A stretch of 64,000 nucleotides of DNA from Pseudomonas chlororaphis subsp. piscium. GTDB lineage: Bacteria > Pseudomonadota > Gammaproteobacteria > Pseudomonadales > Pseudomonadaceae. A program made the translations under genes and the position numbers. The notes beneath the pieces were generated by a model, which did not search any database, was not told the origin of the DNA, and saw nothing but the letters and a program-made list of their open reading frames with translations. Shown here piece after piece: positions 6,576-15,376 of this stretch (the first letter of the stretch is position 1; every line of letters begins with the position of its first letter). The DNA lies in assembly GCF_003850345.1 (NCBI RefSeq), contig NZ_CP027707.1, forward strand, positions 1,364,001 through 1,428,000, in the 5' to 3' direction.

Positions 6576-7567
6576 GCATGCTGATACCCGGTGAACACCA
6601 GTTGGCCGAGCCGGCCATTGTCACAGTCGAAGAATTCGAGACGCTGCTCGCCGAGTTCAAGACCTTTGTCGTCGATTACGTGGCCCAGCGTTCCCCCGCC
6701 AATGCGCAGAAACTACAGGCCAGCCTGGCCAACGAAAGCGAGCTGCTGACCCTGGCGCTGGAAGCCTTCTGCTTGCGCCTGCAAACCCATGAGCGCAAGT
6801 ACAACGCCCGCATCAAGCAGATGCTGGCCTGGTGGGCCACCGGCAGCAACCTCGATGCGCGCCTGGCGGACATGGGCCTGGAGCGGCAGTTGCTCGACCC
6901 GGGCGACCCGGCGGCCTTTCCACCGGTCCCCGCGGTCTACGAAAGCGACGAAGATGCCCGCCTGCGCTACTACCTGGCGCCCCACGCGCCGGCCGCCGGT
7001 TCGCGCATGCAGTACCGCCGCGAAGTCTTCACCCTCGGCGAGCGACCGACAGTGAAGGTGGACTCCACCGATGCGGGCGTGGTGACCGTCACCTACACCT
7101 TCGATCCGGACAGCTTCGCCGCTCAGGTCAAGGATGGCAACGGCCGCCGCACCGCACCGGGCGAAGTGCAGGTCACCGTGCTCTCCCGGGAAGGCGACGG
7201 CACGCCGTCCGAGGACCTGCTCGAAGGCGTACGCCGACACTTTGCCCGACCGGACGTGAAGCCGGAAACGGATCGGGTGACGGTGCAGGCGGCGCAGATC
7301 AAACCCTACAAGATCCGCGTGGTGGCCAAGATCAACCCGGGCCCCGATTCCGGGCTGACCCAGGTCGCCACACAGCGGCAACTGCAGGCCTACGCGGACA
7401 GCTGTCATCGCCTGGAAGGGCGGGTGGATCCGAGCTGGATCGATTACACGCTGCATACGGCGGGTGCGGTACAGCTGGAGATTCTCGAGCCGTTGCAACC
7501 GATCGTGACCACGGCTTTCCAGGCACCGTATTGCACGGGGGTTGAAGTGGAGGTGCGCATCTTATGA
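6572..7567 (+). CDS. P2 gpJ-like baseplate wedge protein
   Basis: 331 aa, Baseplate_J family. It assembles with gpW and gpI into the baseplate wedges that trigger sheath contraction. Family features: an N-terminal helical region, ESDEDARLRYYLAPHAPAAGS near residue 125, and a GEVQVTVLSREGDGTPS turn near 195. Overlaps gpW before it and gpI after it (4 bases each). Confidence 0.92.
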   Translation: MSMLIPGEHQLAEPAIVTVEEFETLLAEFKTFVVDYVAQRSPANAQKLQASLANESELLTLALEAFCLRLQTHERKYNARIKQMLAWWATGSNLDARLADMGLERQLLDPGDPAAFPPVPAVYESDEDARLRYYLAPHAPAAGSRMQYRREVFTLGERPTVKVDSTDAGVVTVTYTFDPDSFAAQVKDGNGRRTAPGEVQVTVLSREGDGTPSEDLLEGVRRHFARPDVKPETDRVTVQAAQIKPYKIRVVAKINPGPDSGLTQVATQRQLQAYADSCHRLEGRVDPSWIDYTLHTAGAVQLEILEPLQPIVTTAFQAPYCTGVEVEVRIL

Positions 7568-8298
7568 GTGACGACACTGCTCGCTTGAGCCTGCTGCCGG
7601 CCAACAGCTCGGCGCTGGAGAAGGCACTCGATCTCGGTTTCGCCCGCTTGCTCGAACGTGTGGATCCGCCCTTTCCCGAACTGATGAGCCCTGCCCAGAC
7701 CCCTGTGTATTTCCTGCCTTATCTGGCGGCAGATCGCGGGGTCAGCGAATGGGACGCGGAGGCCAGTGAGGCCGAAAAGCGCCTGACCGTCTCGCTGTCC
7801 TGGCAGATCCAGCGGCAGGCCGGGACCAACAAGGCCCTGAGCCACGCTGTCGAATCCCTGGGTTTCATGCCCAACATCGCCGCCTGGTATGAGCAGCGAC
7901 CGCTGGGCAAGCCCTACACCTTCGATGTGCAGGCAATCATCGTCCGGGACTGGTCCAGCGGTGATCACAATCGCTTGATACGCCGCATCAACGCCGCCAA
8001 GAGCGAGCGCGACGACGGCACTATCACCATCGTCCATCAAACCACGGGTGGGTTGCGACTGGCCGCTGGCGCCGATCCTGGCCTGAGCGTCAGCGATGAC
8101 AGCCAGCCTGGGGCCTTGCCCGAGGTCAAGCTGCACGGATCGCTGAGCATGAGTTGCGTTGCATATACACCGCTGAGCGATGGCGAACTCTGTCTTGACG
8201 GAGCACTGCCTGAATTCGGGCTCGGCGCTCGGTTTAACAGTGCCGGGGTTTCCCAGCACTACACCATTAACGACTACGACCTCAGGGCGCAGCTATGA
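7564..8298 (+). CDS. P2 gpI-like tail protein I
   Basis: 244 aa. Baseplate component that joins the wedges to the tail fibres. The N-terminal ALEKALDLGFARL and the central block YFLPYLAADRGVSEWD are the Tail_P2_I family signature. The C-terminal 80 residues are less conserved, as usual. Overlaps gpJ and the fibre gene by 4 bases on each side. Confidence 0.88.
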   Translation: MSDDTARLSLLPANSSALEKALDLGFARLLERVDPPFPELMSPAQTPVYFLPYLAADRGVSEWDAEASEAEKRLTVSLSWQIQRQAGTNKALSHAVESLGFMPNIAAWYEQRPLGKPYTFDVQAIIVRDWSSGDHNRLIRRINAAKSERDDGTITIVHQTTGGLRLAAGADPGLSVSDDSQPGALPEVKLHGSLSMSCVAYTPLSDGELCLDGALPEFGLGARFNSAGVSQHYTINDYDLRAQL

Positions 8299-8831
8299 CA
8301 GAAGACATTACGCGCTTGGTTCGCTTCACTTCCGCCGGTCTGGATGAAGTGTTGGCGGCAAAGAACCAAGGCTTGAAAGGTGAGATCACCCACATCGGCG
8401 CCGGCACCGGCCGCTACAACCCGGACGGCACGGAAACCGCCTTGCGCAACGAGCGCCAGCGAGTGGCGATCGTGGATTACGAGGACCTGGGTTCGCGCCA
8501 GCTGCGGATGGCGGCGCTGTTCGACGGTCCGGACGAATACGAGATCGGCGAGTTCGGTTTCTACCTGGCCAGTGGCACCCTGCTGGCGGTGTATTCGGTT
8601 GCCGGCAAGCTGTTGACTTACAAGGCTGCTGCTGCACGGGTGCTGCAAAAGTTCACCCTGGATATTTCGCCGTTGCCTGCGGACAGTGTGACGGTAGTGG
8701 TGGGATCCGAGAATCTCAACATCTTGCTGGCAGAGGAGTTGGCCACTCTTTCGGCGGCCAGCATCGACAACATGGCCCGTGGGCTTGGGGTGCTCTTTCG
8801 TGTGAGAGCGCTGGAAGAAAAGGTCATTTGA
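8295..8831 (+). CDS. Cluster 1 tail-fibre proximal part (DUF3751)
   Basis: 178 aa. Matches the N-terminal tail-collar/DUF3751 domain that attaches fibres to the gpI baseplate (VRFTSAGLDEVLAAKNQGLKG, then a GEFGFYLASGTLLAVYS strand). It stops right after this domain, much shorter than a normal one-piece fibre. A 23-residue open frame (8828-8902) follows in another register and could be a broken continuation. The distal part may be supplied by the next gene. Confidence 0.8.
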   Translation: MTEDITRLVRFTSAGLDEVLAAKNQGLKGEITHIGAGTGRYNPDGTETALRNERQRVAIVDYEDLGSRQLRMAALFDGPDEYEIGEFGFYLASGTLLAVYSVAGKLLTYKAAAARVLQKFTLDISPLPADSVTVVVGSENLNILLAEELATLSAASIDNMARGLGVLFRVRALEEKVI

Positions 8832-8934
8832 AAATCAGCAAGTCAGGTTTCGCAGGTGCCGATGGCCTGTCCTTTGGCTCCGAATGGGAAGTGTCGTTGT
8901 GAGCAAGATCAATGGAATCTAAGGAGTTAAGACT

Positions 8935-9687
8935 TTGAGTACAGAACAGCAACTGGCCGCGGTGGTAAGCGCGGCGAATAATTTGACCAACACTGTCACG
9001 GGCAAGGTTGGCGAGATCGACAAGGCACTGGCGGATGCCAGGCTGCAATACGATGCGCAGCTTCTGGATCTGAAAAGCCGACTGCCGCGGCTGGCGGTCA
9101 CCAAGAACTTCACCCTGTTGCCCAATACCGCCGGGACGTTGATTGACAGCTGGGGTATTCATGGGCAGGTCACCACGACGAAGTTGCGTTCGATCACCTC
9201 GGTGTCCCAAGCAGTCGGTCGGCCGGCAGCAGACGTTGAGTTCATGCTCAAGGTCCAGGCCGACGTGCGGGAGCAGTTCCCCAATTTTGATATCCGGGCA
9301 ACGGACTACTGGCGCGGGGCGATCAACGTCTGGCAAATGAAATGGACGGAGGCCGATAGCAGTCCCTGGCTCGCCTTTCCTTATGCCACCGACCAGACGC
9401 TGGCCAATGGCGCCGCCGCGGTGCCATTGAACTCTTATCTGACCCTGGGCGCTTTCGTGCGTGTCGTTGATGGCTCGGTCAGTGGCGCCTGGAGCATCGG
9501 CTCGCAGAAAGGCAAATGGCGTTGGTGCTCCGCGGTGGTTTCTCCTTCCGGAGCATTCGGTGCCTATTTCCACCTGCACCCGATGCGTACTTCGAGCACT
9601 GGATTGATTGAAATCATGCTGGCCGGTGCCTGCACCGGCGTAGTCACCGACCCGGGCGACTGGGGCACCATGCTCGCTATTAGTTAA
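8935..9687 (+). CDS. Cluster 1 distal fibre / receptor-binding candidate
   Basis: 250 aa from a TTG start, fixed by a strong AAGGAG (8921-8926) 8 bases upstream. An N-terminal helical stalk (residues 5-45, GKVGEIDKALADARLQYDAQ, likely coiled coil) is followed by a beta-rich domain with many Trp and Tyr residues, the layout of a trimeric receptor-binding tip. The motif DLKSRLPRLAV recurs near the ends of Pseudomonas tail fibres. Lies between the DUF3751 gene and a chaperone-like gene. Host-recognition role inferred. Confidence 0.6.
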   Translation: MSTEQQLAAVVSAANNLTNTVTGKVGEIDKALADARLQYDAQLLDLKSRLPRLAVTKNFTLLPNTAGTLIDSWGIHGQVTTTKLRSITSVSQAVGRPAADVEFMLKVQADVREQFPNFDIRATDYWRGAINVWQMKWTEADSSPWLAFPYATDQTLANGAAAVPLNSYLTLGAFVRVVDGSVSGAWSIGSQKGKWRWCSAVVSPSGAFGAYFHLHPMRTSSTGLIEIMLAGACTGVVTDPGDWGTMLAIS

Positions 9688-9698
9688 GGAAAAGCACA

Positions 9699-9935
9699 AT
9701 GAAACCAACTTTTGTACCTGCTGAACTGCACCCGATCATCAAGTGGGAAATGATTCGCAAGGCTCGCGATGAAGACTTGGCGGCGAGTGATTACGCGGCC
9801 ATGCCCGACTACCCCATGAACGAGACCAATCGTCCGGCGTTTGCCGCCTATCGTCAGGGGCTGCGCGATATTCCCGATCAGGGCAGTGATCCGGATGCGG
9901 TTGCCTGGCCGGTCAAGCCGGATTTCCTGAAGTAA
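9699..9935 (+). CDS. Cluster 1 small tail-fibre assembly chaperone
   Basis: 78 aa, rich in charged residues. The ending YRQGLRDIPDQGSDPDAVAWPVKPDF is typical of small phage tail-assembly chaperones (Phage_tail_APC type) that fold the preceding fibre. It follows the fibre gene by 11 bases with AAGGAAAAG as ribosome site. Confidence 0.75.
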   Translation: MKPTFVPAELHPIIKWEMIRKARDEDLAASDYAAMPDYPMNETNRPAFAAYRQGLRDIPDQGSDPDAVAWPVKPDFLK

Positions 9936-9942
9936 GACCTCC

Positions 9943-9964
9943 ACCGCGAAAGCGGTTTTTTTTC
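9943..9964 (+). terminator. Terminator between fibre chaperone and sheath
   Basis: Stem ACCGC-GAAA-GCGGT with eight Ts after it. A second hairpin (AAAGCCCC / GGGGCTTT, 9973-9993) lies 10 bases on. Both are inside the tail operon, so sheath and tube need read-through or another promoter; none is obvious in the 60 bases before 10023. Confidence 0.7.
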
Positions 9965-10022
9965 GCCTGCACAAAGCCCCGCCGAGGGGCTTTGGCGCTT
10001 TTGTGTCTGGAGAAATTCGCAC

Positions 10023-10244
10023 ATGTCCATCCGCCAGCAATACACCGTCCTGGTGCCGTTCCCCACCGGTGGTGGCCACTGGTCGAGCGTCGGCCAGCAA
10101 CTGGAACTGCTCGATGTCGAGGCCAGTGCCCTACGTGCCGCCGGCCGCCTGGAGCTGACCCGCGTTCTTGAAACGCGCCAACAGGCCGAGTTGGCCACCC
10201 CATCCACCAAGGCCTTGAAGGCCGCTGCCAAGAAGGCTGAATAA
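10023..10244 (+). CDS. Small tail-cluster protein of unknown function
   Basis: 73 aa, ends 2 bases before the sheath gene, so it is co-translated with it. Lys/Ala-rich C-terminus (TKALKAAAKKAE). It has the same place and size as the DUF2635 gene before the cluster 2 sheath, but I cannot show homology. Function unknown. Confidence 0.6.
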   Translation: MSIRQQYTVLVPFPTGGGHWSSVGQQLELLDVEASALRAAGRLELTRVLETRQQAELATPSTKALKAAAKKAE

Positions 10245-10246
10245 CC

Positions 10247-11413
10247 ATGGCTGAGGTTCTGAACTTCGAGCACAACGGCATTACCGTCAATGCCACCGAA
10301 TCCCCTGAGGCCATGGGTGGCCTGGGTGACAACGTCATCGGTCTGGTCGGCACCGCGCCGAAGGCCGACCCGCTGATTCCGCGCAATGCGCCATTTCGCA
10401 TCAACAGTTTCACCACCCAGGCCCTGCTGGACCCGACTGGCGCCGAGTCAGGCACCCTGTTCCAGGCGGTGTACCAGATCCTCAAAGTGGTCAAGGTCCC
10501 GGTCTATGTGGTGATCGTCGAAGAGGGCGCGACCCCGGCCGACACCGTTAACAACGTGATCGGCGGCGTCGACGCCACCACCGGCCGCAAGCTCGGCCTG
10601 GCTGCCCTGGGCAGCGTCCCGGAAGACCTGACCATCATCGGCGCGCCGGGCTTCACCGGTACCAAGGCGGTGGCCGGTGAGTTCGCTTCCTTCGGCAAGC
10701 GCATCAAGGCCCGTGTGGTGCTGGATGGCAAGGACGCCTCGGTCGCCGACCAGGTGACTTACAGCAAGGAGCTGGGCGGCGCGGACCTGGGTTTCGACCG
10801 CTGCCTGGTGGTGCACAACATGCCGGCCGTGTACTCCAAGGCGGCCAAGAAGAACGTGTTCCTGGCGCCGTCGAGCCTGGCCATCGCCGCGCTGGCCAAG
10901 GTCAAGCAGTGGGAGAGCCCGGGCAACCAGGTAACCTACGCCGAAGACGTTTCGCGCACCGTGGAATACAACATTCTCGACACCTCGACCGAGGGCGACC
11001 TGCTCAACCGCTACGGCGTCAGCTACTACGCCCGCACCGTGCTCGGCGGTTTCTCGCTGCTGGGTAACCGCTCCATCACCGGCAAGTTCATCAGCTATGT
11101 CGGCCTGGAAGACGCCATCAGCCGCAAGCTGGTCAAGGCCGGGCAGAAAGCCATGGCCAAGAACCTGACCAAGTCCTTCATGGACCAGGAGGTCAAGCGC
11201 ATCAACGACTGGCTGCAGACCCTGGTCGCCGACGAAACCATCCCGGGCGGCAGCGTGTACCTGCACCCCGAGTTGAACAGCGTCGAGAAGTACAAGAACG
11301 GTACCTGGTACGTGGTCATCGACTACGGCCGCTACGCGCCGAACGAGCACATGGTGTATCAGCTCAACGCCCGCGATGAAATCATCGAGCAGTTCCTGGA
11401 GGATGTTCTCTAA
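10247..11413 (+). CDS. Cluster 1 contractile tail sheath (P2 FI-like)
   Basis: 388 aa, the usual size for P2 FI and R-pyocin sheath. Forms the outer contractile cylinder. Typical family features: VIGLVGTAPKADPLIP near residue 28, YQILKVVKVPVYVVIV at about 80, and a C-terminal DYGRYAPNEHMVYQLNARD strand that interlocks neighbouring subunits. Immediately followed by the tube gene (stop and start overlap). Confidence 0.93.
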   Translation: MAEVLNFEHNGITVNATESPEAMGGLGDNVIGLVGTAPKADPLIPRNAPFRINSFTTQALLDPTGAESGTLFQAVYQILKVVKVPVYVVIVEEGATPADTVNNVIGGVDATTGRKLGLAALGSVPEDLTIIGAPGFTGTKAVAGEFASFGKRIKARVVLDGKDASVADQVTYSKELGGADLGFDRCLVVHNMPAVYSKAAKKNVFLAPSSLAIAALAKVKQWESPGNQVTYAEDVSRTVEYNILDTSTEGDLLNRYGVSYYARTVLGGFSLLGNRSITGKFISYVGLEDAISRKLVKAGQKAMAKNLTKSFMDQEVKRINDWLQTLVADETIPGGSVYLHPELNSVEKYKNGTWYVVIDYGRYAPNEHMVYQLNARDEIIEQFLEDVL

Positions 11414-11919
11414 TGTTTACCAACCGCGTAAGACAGGCCATCGCGGCCACCCTGCAAGGCCTGCCGTTGTCGGCGACCGTGGAAGAGTTCACCCCGCCGA
11501 AGATCGAATTCGAAATGGAAGCGATGACCGGTGGACGCTTCATCGCTGAAGAAATGGCCAAGAGCGGCAAGGCGCTGACGGCCACCCTCAAGCTGCAGGG
11601 ACTGGGGCCGGAAATCATGCTGGCGCTGGGCGTAAAGCTGGGTGACGACATCCTGCTCAATGTCCGCGAGGCGGGCCAGGATCAGGATGGCAAGACCTGG
11701 TTCACCTACCACACCGTGGGCGGCAAGCTGAAATCCCTGGCCGAAACGGCCATGAAGATGAATGAAAAACCCACCACCACCCTGGAACTCTCCTGCCGTA
11801 CCTACAACCGCATCGAGAACGGCGTGCCGGTGATCGACATCGACGTGCGCACCCAGAAGTTCGTGCTCAGCGGCGTCGACATTCTCGGCGACGCCCGTCG
11901 CGCCGTACTGATGCCGTAA
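11413..11919 (+). CDS. Cluster 1 tail tube (P2 FII-like)
   Basis: 168 aa, matching P2 FII and R2-pyocin tube length. Hexamers stack into the inner tube driven through the target envelope. Features: GLPLSATVEEFTPPKIEFE at the N-terminus, and a central strand ELSCRTYNRIENG near residue 130 typical of FII. It overlaps the last base of the sheath stop codon (TAATG). Confidence 0.92.
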   Translation: MFTNRVRQAIAATLQGLPLSATVEEFTPPKIEFEMEAMTGGRFIAEEMAKSGKALTATLKLQGLGPEIMLALGVKLGDDILLNVREAGQDQDGKTWFTYHTVGGKLKSLAETAMKMNEKPTTTLELSCRTYNRIENGVPVIDIDVRTQKFVLSGVDILGDARRAVLMP

Positions 11920-11935
11920 CCCGCGACACTTCCCC

Positions 11936-12024
11936 TCTGTAGGCACGAGCGGCTCGCGATGACGGCCTGACAGCCCGCATCGCAAGCGCTGTTCATCTCC
12001 TATCGCGAGCCTGCTCGCTCCTAC
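11936..12024. repeat. REPIN (inverted REP pair) inside the tail operon
   Basis: The left REP (TGTAGGCACGAGCGGCTCGC, from 11939) and the right REP (TATCGCGAGCCTGCTCGCTC, from 12001) are in inverted order and fill the 126-base tube-chaperone gap. They fit the Pseudomonas consensus GTAGGAGCGAGC...TCGCGA. This is a RAYT-mobilised repeat, unusual inside a phage-type operon. Confidence 0.8.
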
Positions 12025-12045
12025 CTTTTACATAGGAATTCATTC

Positions 12046-12657
12046 ATGTCCTGGACGCCTCCGATCCATGCCCTGCTGTGCCCGATCACTGCCGACGACG
12101 AGTCGCAGATCGCGCAGATTCAGCTCAAGCCATTGTTCTACGCCGCGCAGAAAGAAGCGCTGGCCCGCGCCGGCGACGACGAGGACGATCAGTTCTTCGA
12201 GCTGGCCAAGCTGGCGACCGGACTGTCGGCCAATGAGCTCGATCAGCTCAAGCGTCCGGACTACGTGAGCATCGCTCAATACGTCCATGACATGTCGACA
12301 CGCCCGGCTGCGTACTTCCTCCAGCAGGGTGTCGAGTCCGAAACGGCCAGCGATACCCTCGACGATGGGCCGGCGCAGGATGACCTGGACCAGGTGAACC
12401 TGCTGTTGCCACTCGATGTGGCGGGCCAGCGCCTGACTTCCCTGACTCTGGAAATGCCCGCGCTGCGAGCGACCAAGGTGATGAAGAAGCTCAAGACCAC
12501 CAAGGAACGCGCCGAATTCATCACCGCGCATTGCACCGGCCTGATGCTGCCCGACCTGGCGTTGCTCAGCGTGCCTGACTGGACGCAGTTGCAAGAGCGC
12601 ATCGACGATTTTTTAAACAAACCGGCGGCCTTCTTTCGGAGCGCGACATCGAAGTGA
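12046..12657 (+). CDS. Cluster 1 tail assembly chaperone (short form)
   Basis: 203 aa, the unshifted product of the chaperone frame between tube and tape measure. The family binds the tape measure during tail polymerisation and is absent from the finished tail. ATG 12046 follows CATAGGAATTCATTC. Position and frameshift signal match lambda G/GT and P2 E/E+E'. Codon 190 lies inside a T TTT TTA heptamer (12609-12615), after which ribosomes can slip to the frame ending at 12779. Confidence 0.85.
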   Translation: MSWTPPIHALLCPITADDESQIAQIQLKPLFYAAQKEALARAGDDEDDQFFELAKLATGLSANELDQLKRPDYVSIAQYVHDMSTRPAAYFLQQGVESETASDTLDDGPAQDDLDQVNLLLPLDVAGQRLTSLTLEMPALRATKVMKKLKTTKERAEFITAHCTGLMLPDLALLSVPDWTQLQERIDDFLNKPAAFFRSATSK

Positions 12658-12779
12658 TTCTCGATGTGGTGCCGCTCATTTACTCGGTAAGTGAGGCGGA
12701 AATCCTGGAGTGGGACGCTGGCAAGGCCTTGCGCCGCTACGACATCGCGATTACTCGCCTTGGCGTGAAAGAGGAGTAG
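12046..12779 (+). CDS. Cluster 1 chaperone -1 frameshift product (G-T type)
   Basis: Programmed -1 frameshift on T_TTT_TTA at 12609-12615 joins the first 190 codons to a 54-codon frame (12615-12779, stop TAG). The extension reads KQTGGLLSERDIEVILDVVP then SVSEAEILEWDAGKALRRYD, without its own start codon or ribosome site. It ends 6 bases before the tape measure. In lambda the T extension recruits the major tail protein. Seen: heptamer, open frame, position. Inferred: frequency and function. Confidence 0.85.
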
Positions 12780-12785
12780 AGCGGG

Positions 12786-14993
12786 ATGGCGAACAATCAG
12801 TTTTCGCTCAAGAACGCCAGCATGGAGCCGTCCTGGCTGGCGCCTGTCGGTACCGGCCAGCCAGATGACCGGAGCACAGCCGTGGCGAGCCCGGCAAATG
12901 CCGGCCTGTCATCCATCAGTTTCATCCTGGCCCTGAATACCGCCAGCGTGGACATTCGTCTGCTGACCACGGCCATCGACTCGTTGAAATTGACGCTGTC
13001 GTCGCAACGCCCGTTGCAGCTGGCATCCTCCGGCAGCGCCAAGACCGAGGCGAGCGGCGCCAAAGCCACGGACAAGGCCTCTGGTGGGCTTCAAGCGCCT
13101 GACCTGTTCAAGTCGGCGATGGCGATGGATGCGGCGCTGGCCGATCTGGGAAGAGTGGTTTCTCTCCCCGGCAATGAACGCGAGGAACTCGCGAAAGACA
13201 ACTACCGCATGGCCAGTTATCCAGGCATCGCCGCGGGTGGAACCACGGCGGTCGATCTGGCGAAGCTTGAATACGCCGCTGCCAAGGCCGGGATCGAGAA
13301 CGATAAAGGCGCGTCCCGACGGCAGACCCTGACGGCATTCGGCGGTGATGCTGCGCTCATGGCAACCGCGTTCAAGATGCCGGGCAAGGATGCCGGGGAC
13401 ATGCTGGCCGGCTGGCGCACCTCGATGAACCTGGATCGCAACCAGGCCCTCGATCTGGCGGACGCGACCAACCACCTCGGCAAGCGTCCGGGAGACGCGG
13501 AGGCAGCTGACATCGGGGTGATCCTGCAACGGCATGGCGCTGCCGCCACGGCGGCGGGGCTGGCCCCGGAGCAGGCGGCGGCACTGACGGCGGCACTGCT
13601 CAACACCGGCACGCAAAAGGCCGATGCCGGGGCCGCGCTGAAAGGTATCGCTGCCGTGCTGGGCAAGGGCGAACCCAAGACCGAGGCGCAGCAAGTGGCC
13701 TTGCAACGGTTGCACATCGACCCGCTGAAGCTGGATGGGGCAGGTGGTCTGACCAAGGTGCTGGAGGCGCTGCAAGCGCCCGACGTGTCGAGCCGGGAGC
13801 GCTCCGCGTTGGCCGCTACCCTGTTCGGCAGCGCGAATGAAGCTGCGTTGCGCCTGGCGCAACAACTGCCTGAAGTTCAAAAGGCCTTGGTGCAGGTCGC
13901 CGACAAGAAGCAGTACGCCACCTCCGAGCTGGGCGACAAGGGCTCGGTACGTCAGTCCGCATCGGCCCAGGCGAATACCTTCGATGCCCGCTTGAACCGG
14001 ATGAACACCGCGTTCGGCTCCGCCCTCGCGCCAGTGGCGGAAGGGGCGATGGTGCCTATCGGTGGCGTGGTCGATGGCTTGAGCAGCCTGGCTACGGAGT
14101 TTCCGAAGATCGCCGCCGGCCTGGCCTTGGCTGGGGCGGCCATCGCACCGGTGGTGGGGCGCTTGCTCAAGTCGGTGCTGGACGAAGTCTTTACCCAGGT
14201 GGCGAAGAAACTCTTGAGTCTCGCGGCTCCGCGCCTGCCGTCGAGTATTGGCAAGCTGTTTGGCGAAGGCGGAGGCTGCTGCGGCGGCCCTCCGGGCGGT
14301 GGTGAAACCCGCGGCCCTAACAGAAGAGAGCGAAGGCAACGGGACAGGCAAGAAAAGAAAGATAGGCAAAAGAACCAAGCCAATACGGCGAGGTCCGCAA
14401 CAAAAACCAGCTCTGCAGCTGCACCGCGCGCCGGCCTGATCTCGCGCATTGGCCGCGGATTGAGCGGCAGCTTCGCCGGTCTGCGCTCCGTGGCCGGCGG
14501 GGTGGCCAGTCGACCGCTCAAGCTGCTCAGGGCCGGCCTGAATGTGTTCAGGGGCGTGCGTAACCGCGATCCCAAGGCCATTGGTTCCGGCCTGGGGACC
14601 CTGGGTGGCGCCTGGGCCGGCAGCACATCCGGTGCCGCGCTCGGAGCGGCCCTGGGCAGCGTCGTGCCGATCCTCGGTACGGCTGTCGGCGGGCTGGTGG
14701 GTGGAGCCATTGGCGGATGGCTTGGCAGCGAGGCGTTCAGTCGGCTGGGGGGCGAGGTTGGAGACCGCTTGAAGTCGCCGGATGAAGTGAGCAAGAACCT
14801 CGCAGCCAGCTCGACTTCCTGCCAGCAGGTTACCTTCGCCCCGGTCATCAATATCTATGGCCAGGATCAGGCTACCTCCAGGCAACTGGTGGACATGGTG
14901 ATCCAGCAAATGCAGATGCAGGTCATGCCTCTGATGATGACCAACCCGCTCGCGGTACGGCGCGATGTGGCCCTGACCGATGGAGTGATGTGA
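12786..14993 (+). CDS. Cluster 1 tape measure protein
   Basis: 735 aa, TP901-type tape measure. Its length sets tail length and it scaffolds tube assembly. Helical in the first 450 residues (residues 105-400 with Ala-rich amphipathic helices), then hydrophobic Gly/Ala segments (about 600-655) that may cross the target membrane. Residues 493-543 hold an odd Cys/Gly knot-like stretch (GGGCCGGPPGGG) then a very basic Arg/Lys/Gln run with AGA/AGG codons unlike its neighbours. Last codon overlaps the gpU start. Confidence 0.9.
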   Translation: MANNQFSLKNASMEPSWLAPVGTGQPDDRSTAVASPANAGLSSISFILALNTASVDIRLLTTAIDSLKLTLSSQRPLQLASSGSAKTEASGAKATDKASGGLQAPDLFKSAMAMDAALADLGRVVSLPGNEREELAKDNYRMASYPGIAAGGTTAVDLAKLEYAAAKAGIENDKGASRRQTLTAFGGDAALMATAFKMPGKDAGDMLAGWRTSMNLDRNQALDLADATNHLGKRPGDAEAADIGVILQRHGAAATAAGLAPEQAAALTAALLNTGTQKADAGAALKGIAAVLGKGEPKTEAQQVALQRLHIDPLKLDGAGGLTKVLEALQAPDVSSRERSALAATLFGSANEAALRLAQQLPEVQKALVQVADKKQYATSELGDKGSVRQSASAQANTFDARLNRMNTAFGSALAPVAEGAMVPIGGVVDGLSSLATEFPKIAAGLALAGAAIAPVVGRLLKSVLDEVFTQVAKKLLSLAAPRLPSSIGKLFGEGGGCCGGPPGGGETRGPNRRERRQRDRQEKKDRQKNQANTARSATKTSSAAAPRAGLISRIGRGLSGSFAGLRSVAGGVASRPLKLLRAGLNVFRGVRNRDPKAIGSGLGTLGGAWAGSTSGAALGAALGSVVPILGTAVGGLVGGAIGGWLGSEAFSRLGGEVGDRLKSPDEVSKNLAASSTSCQQVTFAPVINIYGQDQATSRQLVDMVIQQMQMQVMPLMMTNPLAVRRDVALTDGVM

Positions 14994-15376
14994 TGCGACA
15001 GCAGATGGCGTTGGGCAATTTCATTTTCGGCTTGTCCACCGGCTTCGCCTACGACCGGCTTGAACGCAAGACGGACGGTGGCTGGGCCAGTATCGACATC
15101 ATCACCAGCAAGCCGAAATCGCAGCAGGCCGGGCAGAAGCTGGAAACGCTGCAGATCAGTGGCAAGTCGATGTACGCCACGGGCATGGCGCGCCTGGACC
15201 AGCTGCGCGAGTTGCAGGCCGCCCGTGTGCCCTTGCCGCTGGTGGATGGCATCGGCCGCAACTGGGGGCGCTGGCGCGTCAACCTGGTGACGGAGGTGCA
15301 GACCTCCATCATCGATGACGGCACCGCGCTGGTAATCAACTGGACCATCAACCTCGAGGAATTCGTCAATGCGTAG
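14993..15376 (+). CDS. P2 gpU-like tail protein
   Basis: 127 aa, gpU family, the tail-completion protein capping the tube. FIFGLSTGFAYDRLERKTDG near the N-terminus and the LDQLRELQAARVPLPLVDG block are family signatures. ATG 14993 overlaps the tape measure stop (TGATG). GTG 14990 is an alternative start. Confidence 0.9.
   Translation: MRQQMALGNFIFGLSTGFAYDRLERKTDGGWASIDIITSKPKSQQAGQKLETLQISGKSMYATGMARLDQLRELQAARVPLPLVDGIGRNWGRWRVNLVTEVQTSIIDDGTALVINWTINLEEFVNA

Noticed and set aside
12909..14909. 666-aa minus-strand ORF opposite tape measure 1
   Set aside because: Shadow frame; composition typical of antisense GC-rich coding DNA.
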